A stretch of DNA of 64,000 nt, from contig JAEEOB010000106.1 in NCBI GenBank assembly GCA_016284045.1, positions 1-64,000 on the forward strand, given 5' to 3'. Under the pieces are notes generated by a model, which did not search any database, had not been told where the DNA came from, and saw nothing but the letters and a program-made list of their open reading frames with translations. Each line of letters begins with the position of its first letter. Position 1 is the first letter of the stretch. This document shows positions 34,977-44,029 of this stretch, piece after piece. Source of the stretch: Bacteroidaceae bacterium (GTDB lineage Bacteria > Bacteroidota > Bacteroidia > Bacteroidales > Bacteroidaceae). The translations under genes and the position numbers were made by a program.

Positions 34977-36257
34977 TTATTTCAGTTTTTTCAGCGTAAT
35001 GATGTCAAGCTCAGGCCATGCACCGAAGCGGAAAGGGAGCATGATGTTTCCCACGCCGTCAGTGACATTCAGCACCTGAAAGCCTTCTGTATAGACACCT
35101 GACCATTCGCGGTATTTATGTTGGATAGGCGACCATCCAAAGATTTTGAACTGACCGGCATGGGTGTGTCCCGCTAGCGTGAGGTCGATGTTTGTCTCAG
35201 GGATGATGTCTCGTCGCCAATAGGTGGGGTCGTGTGTGAGCAGTATGCTGAAAGTATGTGGGGGAGGGGCCACGAGGCTGTCCTCGCTCTTTCTCTGTTC
35301 CAAGCCTGTCAGTCCTTCTGCCATTTTGTGGATGTCACCAAGGGCCGGCCATGGGGGCATTCCGTCGTTTTCCGAGCCAAGCAGTGCGATGGAGTCGTTG
35401 CCACGACGAAGCACTATATTCTCGTTAAGTAGCAGATGCCAGCCGTATGAACGCTCTTTAAACTTGATGAGCTCCATGTCGCGTTTCTTTTCTGCCTCGC
35501 TCGTGAAATGCAGATACATGTCATAGTCGTGGTTGCCCAGCACGCTGTAAACCCCGTCAGGAGCATGGAGCTTGTTGAGCACCTGTTCAAAGCCCTGCAG
35601 TTCTGCAGACTCGTAGTTCACGATATCACCCGTAAACACTACCATGTCGCAGTGCTGACGGTTGATGAGATCCACAATCGTACTGACATCTCTCTGATGA
35701 CCATCGGCAAACGTACCGATATGCAGGTCTGAGAAATGCAGGATACGGTAGCCATCGAACGAGTCAGGCAGCGACTCGAAATAAATTTCCTGCTGATTAA
35801 CTTGATAACGGTTACGTCCCCAGAAATAACCATATAGGATGATGAACGAAGAGCAAAGAGCGAAAGCCATGGCAAATAACCGTATATTGCGCCGAAGAAC
35901 TTTACCCTGTTGCTCTTTTCTTTCCACATCTTCTTCAGTGTATTCATGGTCGGGTTTCAGACGGGCTTTCAGCCTCCCGCAGCTGACTCCTATGGCATCG
36001 AAGATGGTAAAGAGCATTTTAGGAGATGTGACAGTGAGGAATACAATCATCAGCGTGCCGACCATCGGCTGATGTGGGGCGCGTAAGTCGTCGTGAACCA
36101 AAACGACGATGAGGTAAGTCAGCAGGAGAAGCGACGGCAGGAAATAAAGGGCGCGCTTCCACCACACTGAAGTCCATTTGCGAATATACACATAATATAT
36201 ATAGATGTCGGGGACAATCAGCAATATGAATAAAACAAAGAGTACTCGCTGAAGCAT
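34977..36257 (-). CDS. Membrane-anchored metallophosphoesterase (YkuE-like)
   Basis: 426 residues with four or five hydrophobic segments in the first 150 (VLFVLFILLIVPDIYIYYVY, then LPSLLLLTYLIVVLV). The calcineurin-type phosphoesterase domain follows: HFSDLHIG (about 173), VFTGDIVNYE, LGNHDYD (about 242), LLTHDPTYW and LAGHTHAGQFKIFG. Two-metal phosphoesterases of this arrangement are often linked to lipid or lipid A precursor hydrolysis at the membrane, but no substrate is shown here. It is upstream of plsC and likely co-transcribed. Its own leader has a degenerate octamer-hairpin element. Confidence 0.9.
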   Translation of the reverse strand: MLQRVLFVLFILLIVPDIYIYYVYIRKWTSVWWKRALYFLPSLLLLTYLIVVLVHDDLRAPHQPMVGTLMIVFLTVTSPKMLFTIFDAIGVSCGRLKARLKPDHEYTEEDVERKEQQGKVLRRNIRLFAMAFALCSSFIILYGYFWGRNRYQVNQQEIYFESLPDSFDGYRILHFSDLHIGTFADGHQRDVSTIVDLINRQHCDMVVFTGDIVNYESAELQGFEQVLNKLHAPDGVYSVLGNHDYDMYLHFTSEAEKKRDMELIKFKERSYGWHLLLNENIVLRRGNDSIALLGSENDGMPPWPALGDIHKMAEGLTGLEQRKSEDSLVAPPPHTFSILLTHDPTYWRRDIIPETNIDLTLAGHTHAGQFKIFGWSPIQHKYREWSGVYTEGFQVLNVTDGVGNIMLPFRFGAWPELDIITLKKLK

Positions 36258-36272
36258 GTTTGTTTTTTTATT

Positions 36273-36304
36273 GGGAAGTTAATTTTCTTTGAAAACAGAG
36301 TTAA
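36273..36304. repeat. Degenerate octamer / hairpin element in the phosphoesterase leader
   Basis: GGGAAGTTAA, then hairpin TTTTC-TTT-GAAAA (36283-36295), then GAGTTAA (36298-36304). Same plan and orientation as the array before plsC, starting 16 bases from the start codon at 36257. Confidence 0.65.
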
Positions 36305-36335
36305 TTATTCTGCTCTCGCTTATTCGCAGTTTTCT

Positions 36336-37265
36336 TTATTTAATATATTTTCTCATTTCTTCCAAAGGCATTCCCCGACGTCGGGCGTAGTCGGCAAGCT
36401 GGTCGTCGAGGACTGTGCCCACAGCAAAATAGCGGGCGTATGGCGATGAAAGCATGAGTCCTGAGACTGAGGCATGGGGAATCATCATGCCATGCTCTGT
36501 CAGGCTTATTCCCACAGCATCGAAATCGATGAGCTGAGAGAGCAGGAAATTCAACGATATGTCGGGAAGGCAAGGATAGCCCACGGCAGGACGGATGCCT
36601 TGATATTGTTCCGTGTGAAGCTCGTCGATGCTCAGCGACTCGTTGGGGGCATACCCCCACAGTTCTTTCCGTACATACTCATGCAGCCGCTCAGCGCCAG
36701 CCTCAGCCAATCGGTCGGACAAGGTTTGCATCATCAACGTATGATAGTCGTCGGGACTGAGCGTGGTTGCTGCTGCACGACGTATGCTGCTGCTTGCTGA
36801 CACCTGGGGTGATGTCTGGCTTACGGATGTGGCAAAGATGCCGATGGTGTCGGTTTTTCCACATGCTTCGTCATAGATGAAATCAGCAGTTGAAAGGCAA
36901 TACCCGTCAGATCCGGGTGTCTGCTGACGAAGCATCGGCAACACAAATGGTTTGTCTCCTTCTGGCTTCCGGATGAGAATATCGTCGCCTGAGGCTACTG
37001 CCGGATACAACTCCACCACACAGTGGATGCTCACGTGTCCGCTCATGCGCGAAAGTTCCCGTTGGGCATCGCTGTAGAGCGACAGGGCCTCAGATGCTTT
37101 CGGTTGCTCATCGATAGCAAACGAACTGATCCACTGCCTACGACATGCGTCGCATCCATGAACCTTGGCGACACGTGCATAATGAGGAGGTATTCCCCAG
37201 GCGTGGAAGAAATAAGTCCAGTTGATATAAGGAACCAGGTCGGAAACGCTGTAGGTGCAGAGCAT
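36336..37265 (-). CDS. Stand-alone methionine synthase activation (AdoMet-binding) domain
   Basis: 309 residues. The N-terminal part matches the start of the MetH C-terminal domain (YINWTYFFHAWGIP), and the C-terminal half has ERLHEYVRKELWGY, YQGIRPAVGYPCLPD (about 222; the family's RPAxGYPxxPD loop) and MIPHASVSGLMLSSPYARYF. In MetH this domain binds SAM and re-methylates oxidised cobalamin. Some Bacteroidota code it as a separate protein. Here it lies next to dihydroorotase and away from any metH core, so it would act in trans. No cobalamin riboswitch is seen upstream. Confidence 0.88.
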   Translation of the reverse strand: MLCTYSVSDLVPYINWTYFFHAWGIPPHYARVAKVHGCDACRRQWISSFAIDEQPKASEALSLYSDAQRELSRMSGHVSIHCVVELYPAVASGDDILIRKPEGDKPFVLPMLRQQTPGSDGYCLSTADFIYDEACGKTDTIGIFATSVSQTSPQVSASSSIRRAAATTLSPDDYHTLMMQTLSDRLAEAGAERLHEYVRKELWGYAPNESLSIDELHTEQYQGIRPAVGYPCLPDISLNFLLSQLIDFDAVGISLTEHGMMIPHASVSGLMLSSPYARYFAVGTVLDDQLADYARRRGMPLEEMRKYIK

Positions 37266-37326
37266 GATGGGTTTGGTTTTGGATTGATGACTGAACGGTG
37301 ATTGGCCGGAGACTTCAGTTTTTCAG

Positions 37327-38670
37327 TTATCCGAAACGAAGTGCCTTGCCCCTCACACCGTCGATGACGATGCCGTCGCAGTAGGCGGTCTTGCCGTTCA
37401 CGATGGTCCGACGCACTTTCCATTTGAATGTACGCTCATCCATCGGAGTCCATCCGCATTTCGTGTAGTAACGGCCTTTCAGCACCTGCCAGTTAGCATC
37501 AGGATCAACCAGTACGAGATCGGCATAGTAGCCCTTGCGGATATAGCCTCTCTGACCGATTTTGAACAACCGCGCCTGATTGTGGCAAAGCAAATCAACC
37601 ACACGTGGACGGCTGAGGTAGCCTTTGTCGCTCAGTTCGAGCATGCTCACAAGAGAGAACTGTACCATCGGCATGCCCGAAAGTGCTTTCAGGGCACCAC
37701 CCTGTTTCTCTTTCAGAAGATGGGGAGCATGGTCGGTCGATACCACATCGATGATGCCGGTGGAAAGGGCATGACGAAGTGCCTCACGGTCCTCACTGCT
37801 TTTGACAGCGGGATTGCACTTTATCATACAGCCCAGCTGGTCGTAGTCGTCAGAGCAGAACATCAGGTGGGGAATGACCACCTCACATGTGATTCGTTTT
37901 TCTTCCAGTGGAATGTCATTGCGGAACAGGTCGAGCTCCTTCTTCGAAGACACATGGGCGATATGAAGCCGGGCACCCGTTTCCTTTGCGATTTTTACGG
38001 CGACAGACGAAGAGGCGAAGCAGGCCTCTGTCGTGCGGATGCGGGAGTGATAACGTACTGGAAAGTCGTTCTGTCCTTTATAACGTTTCTTGAAATAACG
38101 GATATTCTGGTTGATAATGTCGGTGTCCTCGCAATGGGTCATCAGTAGCAGCGGACTGTTGCCGAAGATGTCGTAGAGTGCACGCTCACGATCTACCAGC
38201 AAACCGCCGGTGGTACTGCCCATATACACTTTCACACCTGGCACCACTGAGGGGTCGAGATCTTTGATGGTCTCCAAGTTCGTGTTGGTCGCGCCAAAAA
38301 AGAATGAGTAGTTCACACGGCTCTTCTCTGCTGCAATCCGATGTTTCTCTTCTAAGGCTTCGAGCGTTGTGGTGGGGGGGATGCAGTTGGGCATGTCGAT
38401 GTACGATGTCACACCGCCAGCTGCTGCGGTGCGGCTCTCAGAGGCGATGTCGGCTTTCTCCGTCATTCCCGGCTCTCTGAAATGCACATGGCTGTCGATA
38501 ATGCCAGGAAGCAGGTAGAGACCGGTGCCGTCAATCACTTGGTCATAGCCCGATAAGTCCGTTGCCGGTCCATCTGTCACTTCTGCTATATGTTCACCTT
38601 CTATAACAACGCTGCCAAGCCATTCCTTGCCCTCGTTGATAATGGTTGCATTATGGATTATGGTTTTCAT
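37327..38670 (-). CDS. pyrC: Dihydroorotase (class I type)
   Basis: 447 residues. Metal ligands: DSHVHFREPG (His-x-His, about 60), carboxylated lysine in GVKVYMGS (about 150), MTHCED, RLHIAHVSSK and STDHAPH (Asp, about 306). It closes N-carbamoyl aspartate to dihydroorotate in pyrimidine synthesis. A related amidohydrolase such as allantoinase is less likely given the GVKVYMGS and STDHAPHL signatures. It is followed by the MetH activation gene and preceded by a mannosyltransferase gene, all on the minus strand. Confidence 0.93.
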   Translation of the reverse strand: MKTIIHNATIINEGKEWLGSVVIEGEHIAEVTDGPATDLSGYDQVIDGTGLYLLPGIIDSHVHFREPGMTEKADIASESRTAAAGGVTSYIDMPNCIPPTTTLEALEEKHRIAAEKSRVNYSFFFGATNTNLETIKDLDPSVVPGVKVYMGSTTGGLLVDRERALYDIFGNSPLLLMTHCEDTDIINQNIRYFKKRYKGQNDFPVRYHSRIRTTEACFASSSVAVKIAKETGARLHIAHVSSKKELDLFRNDIPLEEKRITCEVVIPHLMFCSDDYDQLGCMIKCNPAVKSSEDREALRHALSTGIIDVVSTDHAPHLLKEKQGGALKALSGMPMVQFSLVSMLELSDKGYLSRPRVVDLLCHNQARLFKIGQRGYIRKGYYADLVLVDPDANWQVLKGRYYTKCGWTPMDERTFKWKVRRTIVNGKTAYCDGIVIDGVRGKALRFG

Positions 38671-38738
38671 AAAGTAATTGCTTGTTTTCTTGACTGTATG
38701 CTCCTCTTACCTTCCAATAAAATACTATTTACGGAAAA

Positions 38739-39491
38739 TCATTCGTCATTTATCTTAGGATATTTCTTGAACCAGCCGTCCCAACGCAGGCGTATCACAC
38801 CGAAGAGCGCTTCGGAGAAAATACCGCCGCTCATCTTCGAAACACCTTCAACACGGTTGACAAACACCACTGGCACTTCTTTGATTTTGAAGCCGCACTT
38901 GTAGGCAGTGAATTTCATCTCAATCTGAAAAGCGTAGCCTTTGAAACGGATGTCCTTCAGGTTGATAGTCTCAAGCACCCGCCGGCGGTAGCATTTGAAG
39001 CCTGCTGTCGTGTCCTTCACCTTCATCCCTGTTATCAGCCGAACGTATTTCGATGCGAAATACGACATCAGCACGCGGCCCATCGGCCAGTTCACCACAT
39101 TTACTCCGCCGATATATCGTGAACCGATCGCCACGTCATACCCCTCGTCAGCGCATGCAGAATAGAGACGGGGTAGGTCGTTGGGGTTGTGGGAGAAGTC
39201 AGCGTCCATTTCGAAGATGTAGTCGTAGCCATGTTCCAGGCTCCATTCAAATCCGCGGATATAAGCTGTGCCCAATCCCAGCTTACCTTCACGCTCCACG
39301 ATGAAGAGCTGGCCGTTGAACTCGTTGGTGATGAGCTGTTTCACGATGTTGGCAGTGCCATCGGGCGATCCATCGTCGATGACAAGGATGTGGAACGACT
39401 TCTCCAAGGCAAACACCGCGCGGATGATTTTCTCGATGTTCTCCTTCTCGTTATATGTGGGTATGATGACTATGCTGTCGCTTGCTCTCAT
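38739..39491 (-). CDS. Polyprenol-phosphate mannosyltransferase (GT2, Dpm1-like)
   Basis: 250 residues, soluble. GT2 features: IIPTYNEKENIEKIIRAVF (residues 9-27), VIDDGSPDGTA (about 37-47), FEMDADFSHNP with the DxD metal site (about 92), SRYIGGVNVVNWP (about 122) and TAGFKCYRRRVL (about 161). It makes polyprenyl-phosphate mannose or a related sugar for glycan building outside the membrane. It lacks the membrane tail some bacterial versions have. A near -7 box (TATCTTCG on the minus strand, 39541-39548) lies upstream. Confidence 0.92.
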   Translation of the reverse strand: MRASDSIVIIPTYNEKENIEKIIRAVFALEKSFHILVIDDGSPDGTANIVKQLITNEFNGQLFIVEREGKLGLGTAYIRGFEWSLEHGYDYIFEMDADFSHNPNDLPRLYSACADEGYDVAIGSRYIGGVNVVNWPMGRVLMSYFASKYVRLITGMKVKDTTAGFKCYRRRVLETINLKDIRFKGYAFQIEMKFTAYKCGFKIKEVPVVFVNRVEGVSKMSGGIFSEALFGVIRLRWDGWFKKYPKINDE

Positions 39492-39633
39492 GGTGGTAAG
39501 TAAAGTCAGAAGATTTTATGCGGATGCTATTTAAAATGCGAAGATACAAAAAATAAATGTATCTGCCAAATGACAACTAAACGTTTTTTTTGATATTTAT
39601 TCGTTTCTATGATTCTATTCAAAAAATATTCCG

Positions 39634-39641
39634 TATTTTTG
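39634..39641 (+). promoter_or_regulatory. Bacteroidota -7 element for the glycine-zipper lipoprotein
   Basis: TATTTTTG, 39 bases before the ATG at 39681. Confidence 0.55.
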
Positions 39642-39680
39642 CATAATAGATTAGTGTAACATATTTAACAATTACTACTG

Positions 39681-40004
39681 ATGAATAAATTTCGTTTGTT
39701 TATTTGTGTTATGATGAGTGCGTTTGTTTTTGGGGCTTGTAACTCCACCACGGGATCTATCGTGGGTGGAACGTCGGGGTCCATCGTTGGCGGAATTCTT
39801 GGTAGCCAGATTTCCAATAACCCGGTGGGTAGTATAGTCGGATCCATAGGTGGCTCATACGCCGGGTCAGTGGCTGGTAGCAGTATCGGTTCGGGAAAGG
39901 CGTTCAAGAAGAAGAGCAGGAAAAGTAAGAAGAATGATGACAAGGCTGAAATCCAGACCATCGAGGGACAGCAGCCTGTGAGTACCGATGACATGTATAA
40001 GTGA
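39681..40004 (+). CDS. Small glycine-zipper lipoprotein
   Basis: 107 residues. A lipoprotein signal (LFICVMMSAFVFGAC; Cys about 20) is followed by a glycine-zipper region of repeated GSIVGG, GSIVGGILGS, GSIVGSIGGSYAGSVAGSS, then a basic stretch KKKSRKSKK and a polar end. Glycine-zipper domains of this kind sit in outer-membrane lipoproteins and can pack as hairpins in the membrane. Precise role unknown. It is divergent from the mannosyltransferase gene. Confidence 0.85.
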   Translation: MNKFRLFICVMMSAFVFGACNSTTGSIVGGTSGSIVGGILGSQISNNPVGSIVGSIGGSYAGSVAGSSIGSGKAFKKKSRKSKKNDDKAEIQTIEGQQPVSTDDMYK

Positions 40005-40193
40005 TTGTTTCATTGAGTTGATGATGCTGCCTGACTGCCGATGTTTTTTTAGCAGGCGGGTTAATAACCGGAATAATAAGATTATTCAGAAAAATCATAG
40101 TACTCAGACTAAAAACTAAAAAATCTGGTCTGTCATAAAATATATTCAGTTTTTGTTCGTTTATAATAATAACTGACATAAATTATTTTGCCT

Positions 40194-40373
40194 ATGACAG
40201 ATTCTACTCACGATTGCACAGACACGAAGAAAAAATCACTGTCGAAGAAACTGACAGGAAAAGCCACCGGAAAAATGAAAAAGGTGCTGAGACTATCTGA
40301 TGAGATAAGGCCTGGTGCTGATGCGCTTTTCTTTATCCGGCTCTTTGCAAGGGCATGTCAGCCAATATGCTGA
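40194..40373 (+). CDS. Possible 59-residue leader protein upstream of mfd
   Basis: ATG 40194 begins MTDSTHDCTDTKKKSLSKKL, lysine-rich, and ends FFIRLFARACQPIC at 40373. A near -7 element (TTATTTTG, 40183-40190) ends 3 bases before the ATG, an arrangement also seen at ribBA. The last codons overlap a TGTCAGC/GCTGACA inverted repeat. It lies 28 bases before mfd. I do not recognise it; it may be a genuine small protein, a regulatory upstream frame, or chance. Confidence 0.35.
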   Translation: MTDSTHDCTDTKKKSLSKKLTGKATGKMKKVLRLSDEIRPGADALFFIRLFARACQPIC

Positions 40374-40375
40374 CA
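40356..40375. promoter_or_regulatory. 7-bp inverted repeat before mfd
   Basis: TGTCAGC-CAATAT-GCTGACA, perfect arms with a 6-nt centre, 26 bases upstream of the mfd start; could be an operator or an mRNA hairpin. Confidence 0.5.
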
Positions 40376-40401
40376 GACTCCCCTTTTAGTTCTTATCCGT
40401 T

Positions 40402-43400
40402 TTGGACAAGATTCAGCTAATCAGACGCATGGCGGCTACTGATGCCGCAAAAAAAGTAAGCGAGGCTCTCAAAAGACCTCGCTTTAACTGTATCAACATA
40501 GGAGGGCTCGTTTGCTCTGCAGCCTCCCTGCTTGTCGCCTCGCTGAAAAGCAAAACCAAAATCATTCCCCCGATGCTCATCGTGCTTAACGACATGGAGG
40601 AGGCGGGCTATTTCTATAACGACATTGTTCAGCTGATTGGCGATAAGCAGATTCTTCTCTTTCCATCCTCTTACCGAAGGGCAATCAAATACAATCAGAA
40701 AGATGCATCCTATGAGATACTCCGCACTGACGTACTCGGGAAAGTGGGTAAGGAGGAAAGACTCTTTGTGGTCACATGTCCGGAAGCGCTTGCGGAGAAA
40801 GTGCTGACTCCTAAGGAACTGGACGAGAACACACTGACAGTTAGTGTGAACGACACCATTGACTTCAACTTTCTTGAGGAATGGTTAGAACAACACGGAT
40901 TCATAAGGACAGACTATGTGTATGAGCCTGGACAGTTCGCCATTCGTGGCAGCATCGTTGATATCTACTCGTTTTCGATGGAAGACCCGATCCGCCTCGA
41001 TTTCTTCGGCGACACCGTGGACAGCATCCGAACATTTGACATCCAGACTCAATGCTCCGACAGCGATTGTCAGAAGGTGGCGATTGTGCCTGAGATGGAA
41101 AGGGACAACCAGGAATATATCCAGTTTCTTGACTATCTTCCAGATGATTATATCATTGTTGCAAAGGACTTGCAGTGGATTTACAACAAGGTGGAGACTA
41201 TCTGTGAGGAAGGATTTGCCAAGCAGGCTGATATTGAGGCAAAAGAGATGTCGGACAAGGAAACAGCAGGAAATGACAATTACACACCGCAGTTCCAGCG
41301 GCTTGTTGTAAACTATTCCGATTTCGTCAGACGGATGCAACAGCGACGGAAAATGCTGTTTTCTCCTGCCAGAAGGGGAGAAGTGGAAACCGATGGAAAA
41401 GGAACTGTCTATATTGAGTTCCTGACTGCGCCACAGCCTCTCTTCCATCGTAATTTCCAGATGTTCAGAGATGAGTGTGCAAAGCTAAAAGACGATGGCT
41501 ACCAAGTGGTGATTCTCACCGATGGAGCAAAGCAGACCGAACGTCTCAGAGAAATCCTTACAACTAACGAAATTCCAGGCAACACACTCAGTCCTAATTC
41601 AGTGGATATGATGGAGTGTACGCTGCATCAAGGGTTCATTGACCATGAGAACAGACTGGCTGTGTTCACCGACCATGAGATATTCGACCGGTTCCATAAA
41701 TACAATCTCCGAAGTGATAAGGCGAAACGAGGAAAGATGGCGCTTACACTTAAGGAAATACAGCAGTTTGAGGTGGGAGGTTATGTGGTGCATATAGACC
41801 ATGGTGTCGGACGATTCGACGGACTCATCCGTGTGCCGATTAACGGGGTGATGCAGGAGATGATAAAAGTCACTTATCTGAATGGTGGTTTCATCTACAT
41901 GTCGATTCATTCGCTCCATAAATTGTCGAAATATAAAGGCAAAGAAGGGGAACCACCACGTATGAACCGTCTCGGAACTGGTGCGTGGGAGAGGATGAAG
42001 GGAAGGGTGAAGGCAAAAGTGAAGGATATTGCCCGCGACCTGATTAAACTGTATGCCGACCGTTTGCAGCAGAAAGGATTCGCATTCTCACCCGACTCAT
42101 ATATGCAGCAGGAGCTGGAGGCATCGTTCATTTATGAGGACACCCCCGACCAAATCAAGGCTACACGTGAGGTCAAGGAGGATATGGAAAGCGAACGGCC
42201 GATGGACCGACTCATCTGCGGAGACGTTGGATTCGGAAAGACGGAAATCGCCGTAAGGGCGGCATTCAAGGCCGCTGCTGACAGTAAGCAGGTTGCGATC
42301 CTTGTGCCGACTACGGTGCTGGCATATCAACATTACCACACATTCTCGCAGCGACTCAGAGAATTTCCTGTGAAGGTGGATTATCTCACTAGGGCAAGAA
42401 CTTCCAAGGAGCTAAGGGTAATTCTCGATGATCTCAAAAGCGGAAAGACTGACATCATCATCGGCACGCATAAACTTATAGGCAAGGACGTGCAGTTCAA
42501 GGACCTGGGGCTGCTCATCATAGATGAGGAGCAGAAATTCGGGGTGGGGGTAAAAGAGAAGTTGAGGCAGATGAAGGTGAACGTTGATACACTTACCATG
42601 ACAGCCACACCTATTCCACGTACGCTACAGTTCTCCCTTATGGGAGCACGCGACCTTAGCGTCATCACCACGCCGCCGCCAAACCGTTATCCCATACAGA
42701 CGGAAATCCATTCTCTCTCTCCAGAAATCGTGGCGGAAGCAATCAATTTCGAACTCAGCCGAAATGGACAGGTCTTTTTTGTGAACAACCGTATCAGTGA
42801 TCTGGAATCACTGAAAAAAATGATTGAACGACATGTGCCTGATGCCCGTGTATGTGTGGGGCACGGACGTATGGAGCCCAAGGAATTGGAGCATGTGCTG
42901 ATCGACTTCTTCAACCACGACTACGACGTGCTGCTCTCCACTACCATTGTTGAGAACGGCATTGATGTGCCCAATGCCAACACCATCATCATCAACAGCG
43001 CACACAACTACGGACTCAGCGACCTGCATCAGATGAGAGGAAGGGTAGGAAGAAGCAACAAGAAGGCATTTTGCTATCTGCTTGCACCACCACTCGCCGG
43101 ACTGCCCGATCATGCACGAAGAAGACTGCAGGCGCTTGAGAGCTTCTCAGAGCTCGGAGCAGGATTGAATATCGCAATGCAGGATCTCGACATCAGAGGG
43201 GCTGGAAATCTTCTTGGAGCAGAGCAGAGTGGATTCATTGCAGACCTCGGCTATGAGACATATCAGAAAGTGCTTGCAGAAGCGGTCAGTGAGTTGAAAG
43301 CCACAGAGTTTGCCGATGTCTGGGCTAAACAGGAAGATGAGGATTCCAAAGGGGATTCAACTGAGAAGAAAATTGATTTTGGTATCACTTTTGTGAATGA

Positions 43401-43845
43401 ATGTAATATCGAGACTGACATCCCCGCTTCCTTCGCTGAGACCTATATCCCAACGAGTGGGGAGCGTATGGCGTTGTACCGTGAACTAGACGGCTTGAAA
43501 AACATTCATGAGCTCGAAGCATATAGCGGACGCATTAAAGACAGGTTCGGACCGATTCCCAGGGAAGGAGAGGAATTGCTTCGGATTATGCCACTCAAGT
43601 GGCTGGCATGTAAACTTGGTATTGAGAGGCTCATCCTAAAACAGAAAACTATGTTCGCTTACCTCGTGGAAAATCATGAAAGCCCTTATTACAAAAGCAC
43701 TGCATTTGGTAAGTTACTGCAGTTTGCCACCCAATATTTCCGCAGATGCAAACTCATGGATGGAACAAAGCGATCGCTCCGTATCGACAATGTAAGCTCT
43801 GTGAAGGAGGCACTTGAAATACTCACCGAAATTAATGATTTATAA
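40402..43845 (+). CDS. mfd: Transcription-repair coupling factor
   Basis: 1147 residues. Order: UvrB-homology region (about 10-330; GSIVDIYSF), RNA-polymerase interaction domain (about 450-520; VGGYVVHIDHGVGRFDGL), helicase core with Walker A CGDVGFGKTEIAV (about 606), IIDEEQKFGVGVKEKLR (about 708), TATPIPRTLQFSLMGARDLS and GRVGRSNKKAFCYLL, and the C-terminal TRCF domain ending EALEILTEIND. It removes stalled RNA polymerase at lesions and recruits UvrA. The start is TTG 40402 (MDKIQLIRRM); the ATG at 40429 is the alternative. Confidence 0.95.
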   Translation: MDKIQLIRRMAATDAAKKVSEALKRPRFNCINIGGLVCSAASLLVASLKSKTKIIPPMLIVLNDMEEAGYFYNDIVQLIGDKQILLFPSSYRRAIKYNQKDASYEILRTDVLGKVGKEERLFVVTCPEALAEKVLTPKELDENTLTVSVNDTIDFNFLEEWLEQHGFIRTDYVYEPGQFAIRGSIVDIYSFSMEDPIRLDFFGDTVDSIRTFDIQTQCSDSDCQKVAIVPEMERDNQEYIQFLDYLPDDYIIVAKDLQWIYNKVETICEEGFAKQADIEAKEMSDKETAGNDNYTPQFQRLVVNYSDFVRRMQQRRKMLFSPARRGEVETDGKGTVYIEFLTAPQPLFHRNFQMFRDECAKLKDDGYQVVILTDGAKQTERLREILTTNEIPGNTLSPNSVDMMECTLHQGFIDHENRLAVFTDHEIFDRFHKYNLRSDKAKRGKMALTLKEIQQFEVGGYVVHIDHGVGRFDGLIRVPINGVMQEMIKVTYLNGGFIYMSIHSLHKLSKYKGKEGEPPRMNRLGTGAWERMKGRVKAKVKDIARDLIKLYADRLQQKGFAFSPDSYMQQELEASFIYEDTPDQIKATREVKEDMESERPMDRLICGDVGFGKTEIAVRAAFKAAADSKQVAILVPTTVLAYQHYHTFSQRLREFPVKVDYLTRARTSKELRVILDDLKSGKTDIIIGTHKLIGKDVQFKDLGLLIIDEEQKFGVGVKEKLRQMKVNVDTLTMTATPIPRTLQFSLMGARDLSVITTPPPNRYPIQTEIHSLSPEIVAEAINFELSRNGQVFFVNNRISDLESLKKMIERHVPDARVCVGHGRMEPKELEHVLIDFFNHDYDVLLSTTIVENGIDVPNANTIIINSAHNYGLSDLHQMRGRVGRSNKKAFCYLLAPPLAGLPDHARRRLQALESFSELGAGLNIAMQDLDIRGAGNLLGAEQSGFIADLGYETYQKVLAEAVSELKATEFADVWAKQEDEDSKGDSTEKKIDFGITFVNECNIETDIPASFAETYIPTSGERMALYRELDGLKNIHELEAYSGRIKDRFGPIPREGEELLRIMPLKWLACKLGIERLILKQKTMFAYLVENHESPYYKSTAFGKLLQFATQYFRRCKLMDGTKRSLRIDNVSSVKEALEILTEINDL

Positions 43846-43907
43846 TGAGATAAATGATTTTTAAATAGCAATTATAATGCCATCTGAGTACTAAGATTAT
43901 CCAGAAT

Positions 43908-44004
43908 CTCCTATAACCTCTTATAATCTCCTATAACCTCTTATAATCTCCTATAATTTCCTATAATCTCCTATAATCTCTTATAATTTCCTATAACCTC
44001 TTAG
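43908..44004. repeat. Period-10 CTATAA array in the leader of the DUF4450-type gene
   Basis: Nine 10-mers in exact register from 43911: CTATAACCTC, TTATAATCTC, CTATAACCTC, TTATAATCTC, CTATAATTTC, CTATAATCTC, CTATAATCTC, TTATAATTTC, CTATAACCTC. It ends 26 bases before the ATG at 44030. Confidence 0.92.
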
Positions 44005-44029
44005 AAAAACAACCTCTATAAAAAAAACT

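Noticed and set aside
37266-37326. Cobalamin riboswitch before the MetH activation gene
   Set aside because: The spacer is 61 bases and lacks a B12 box.
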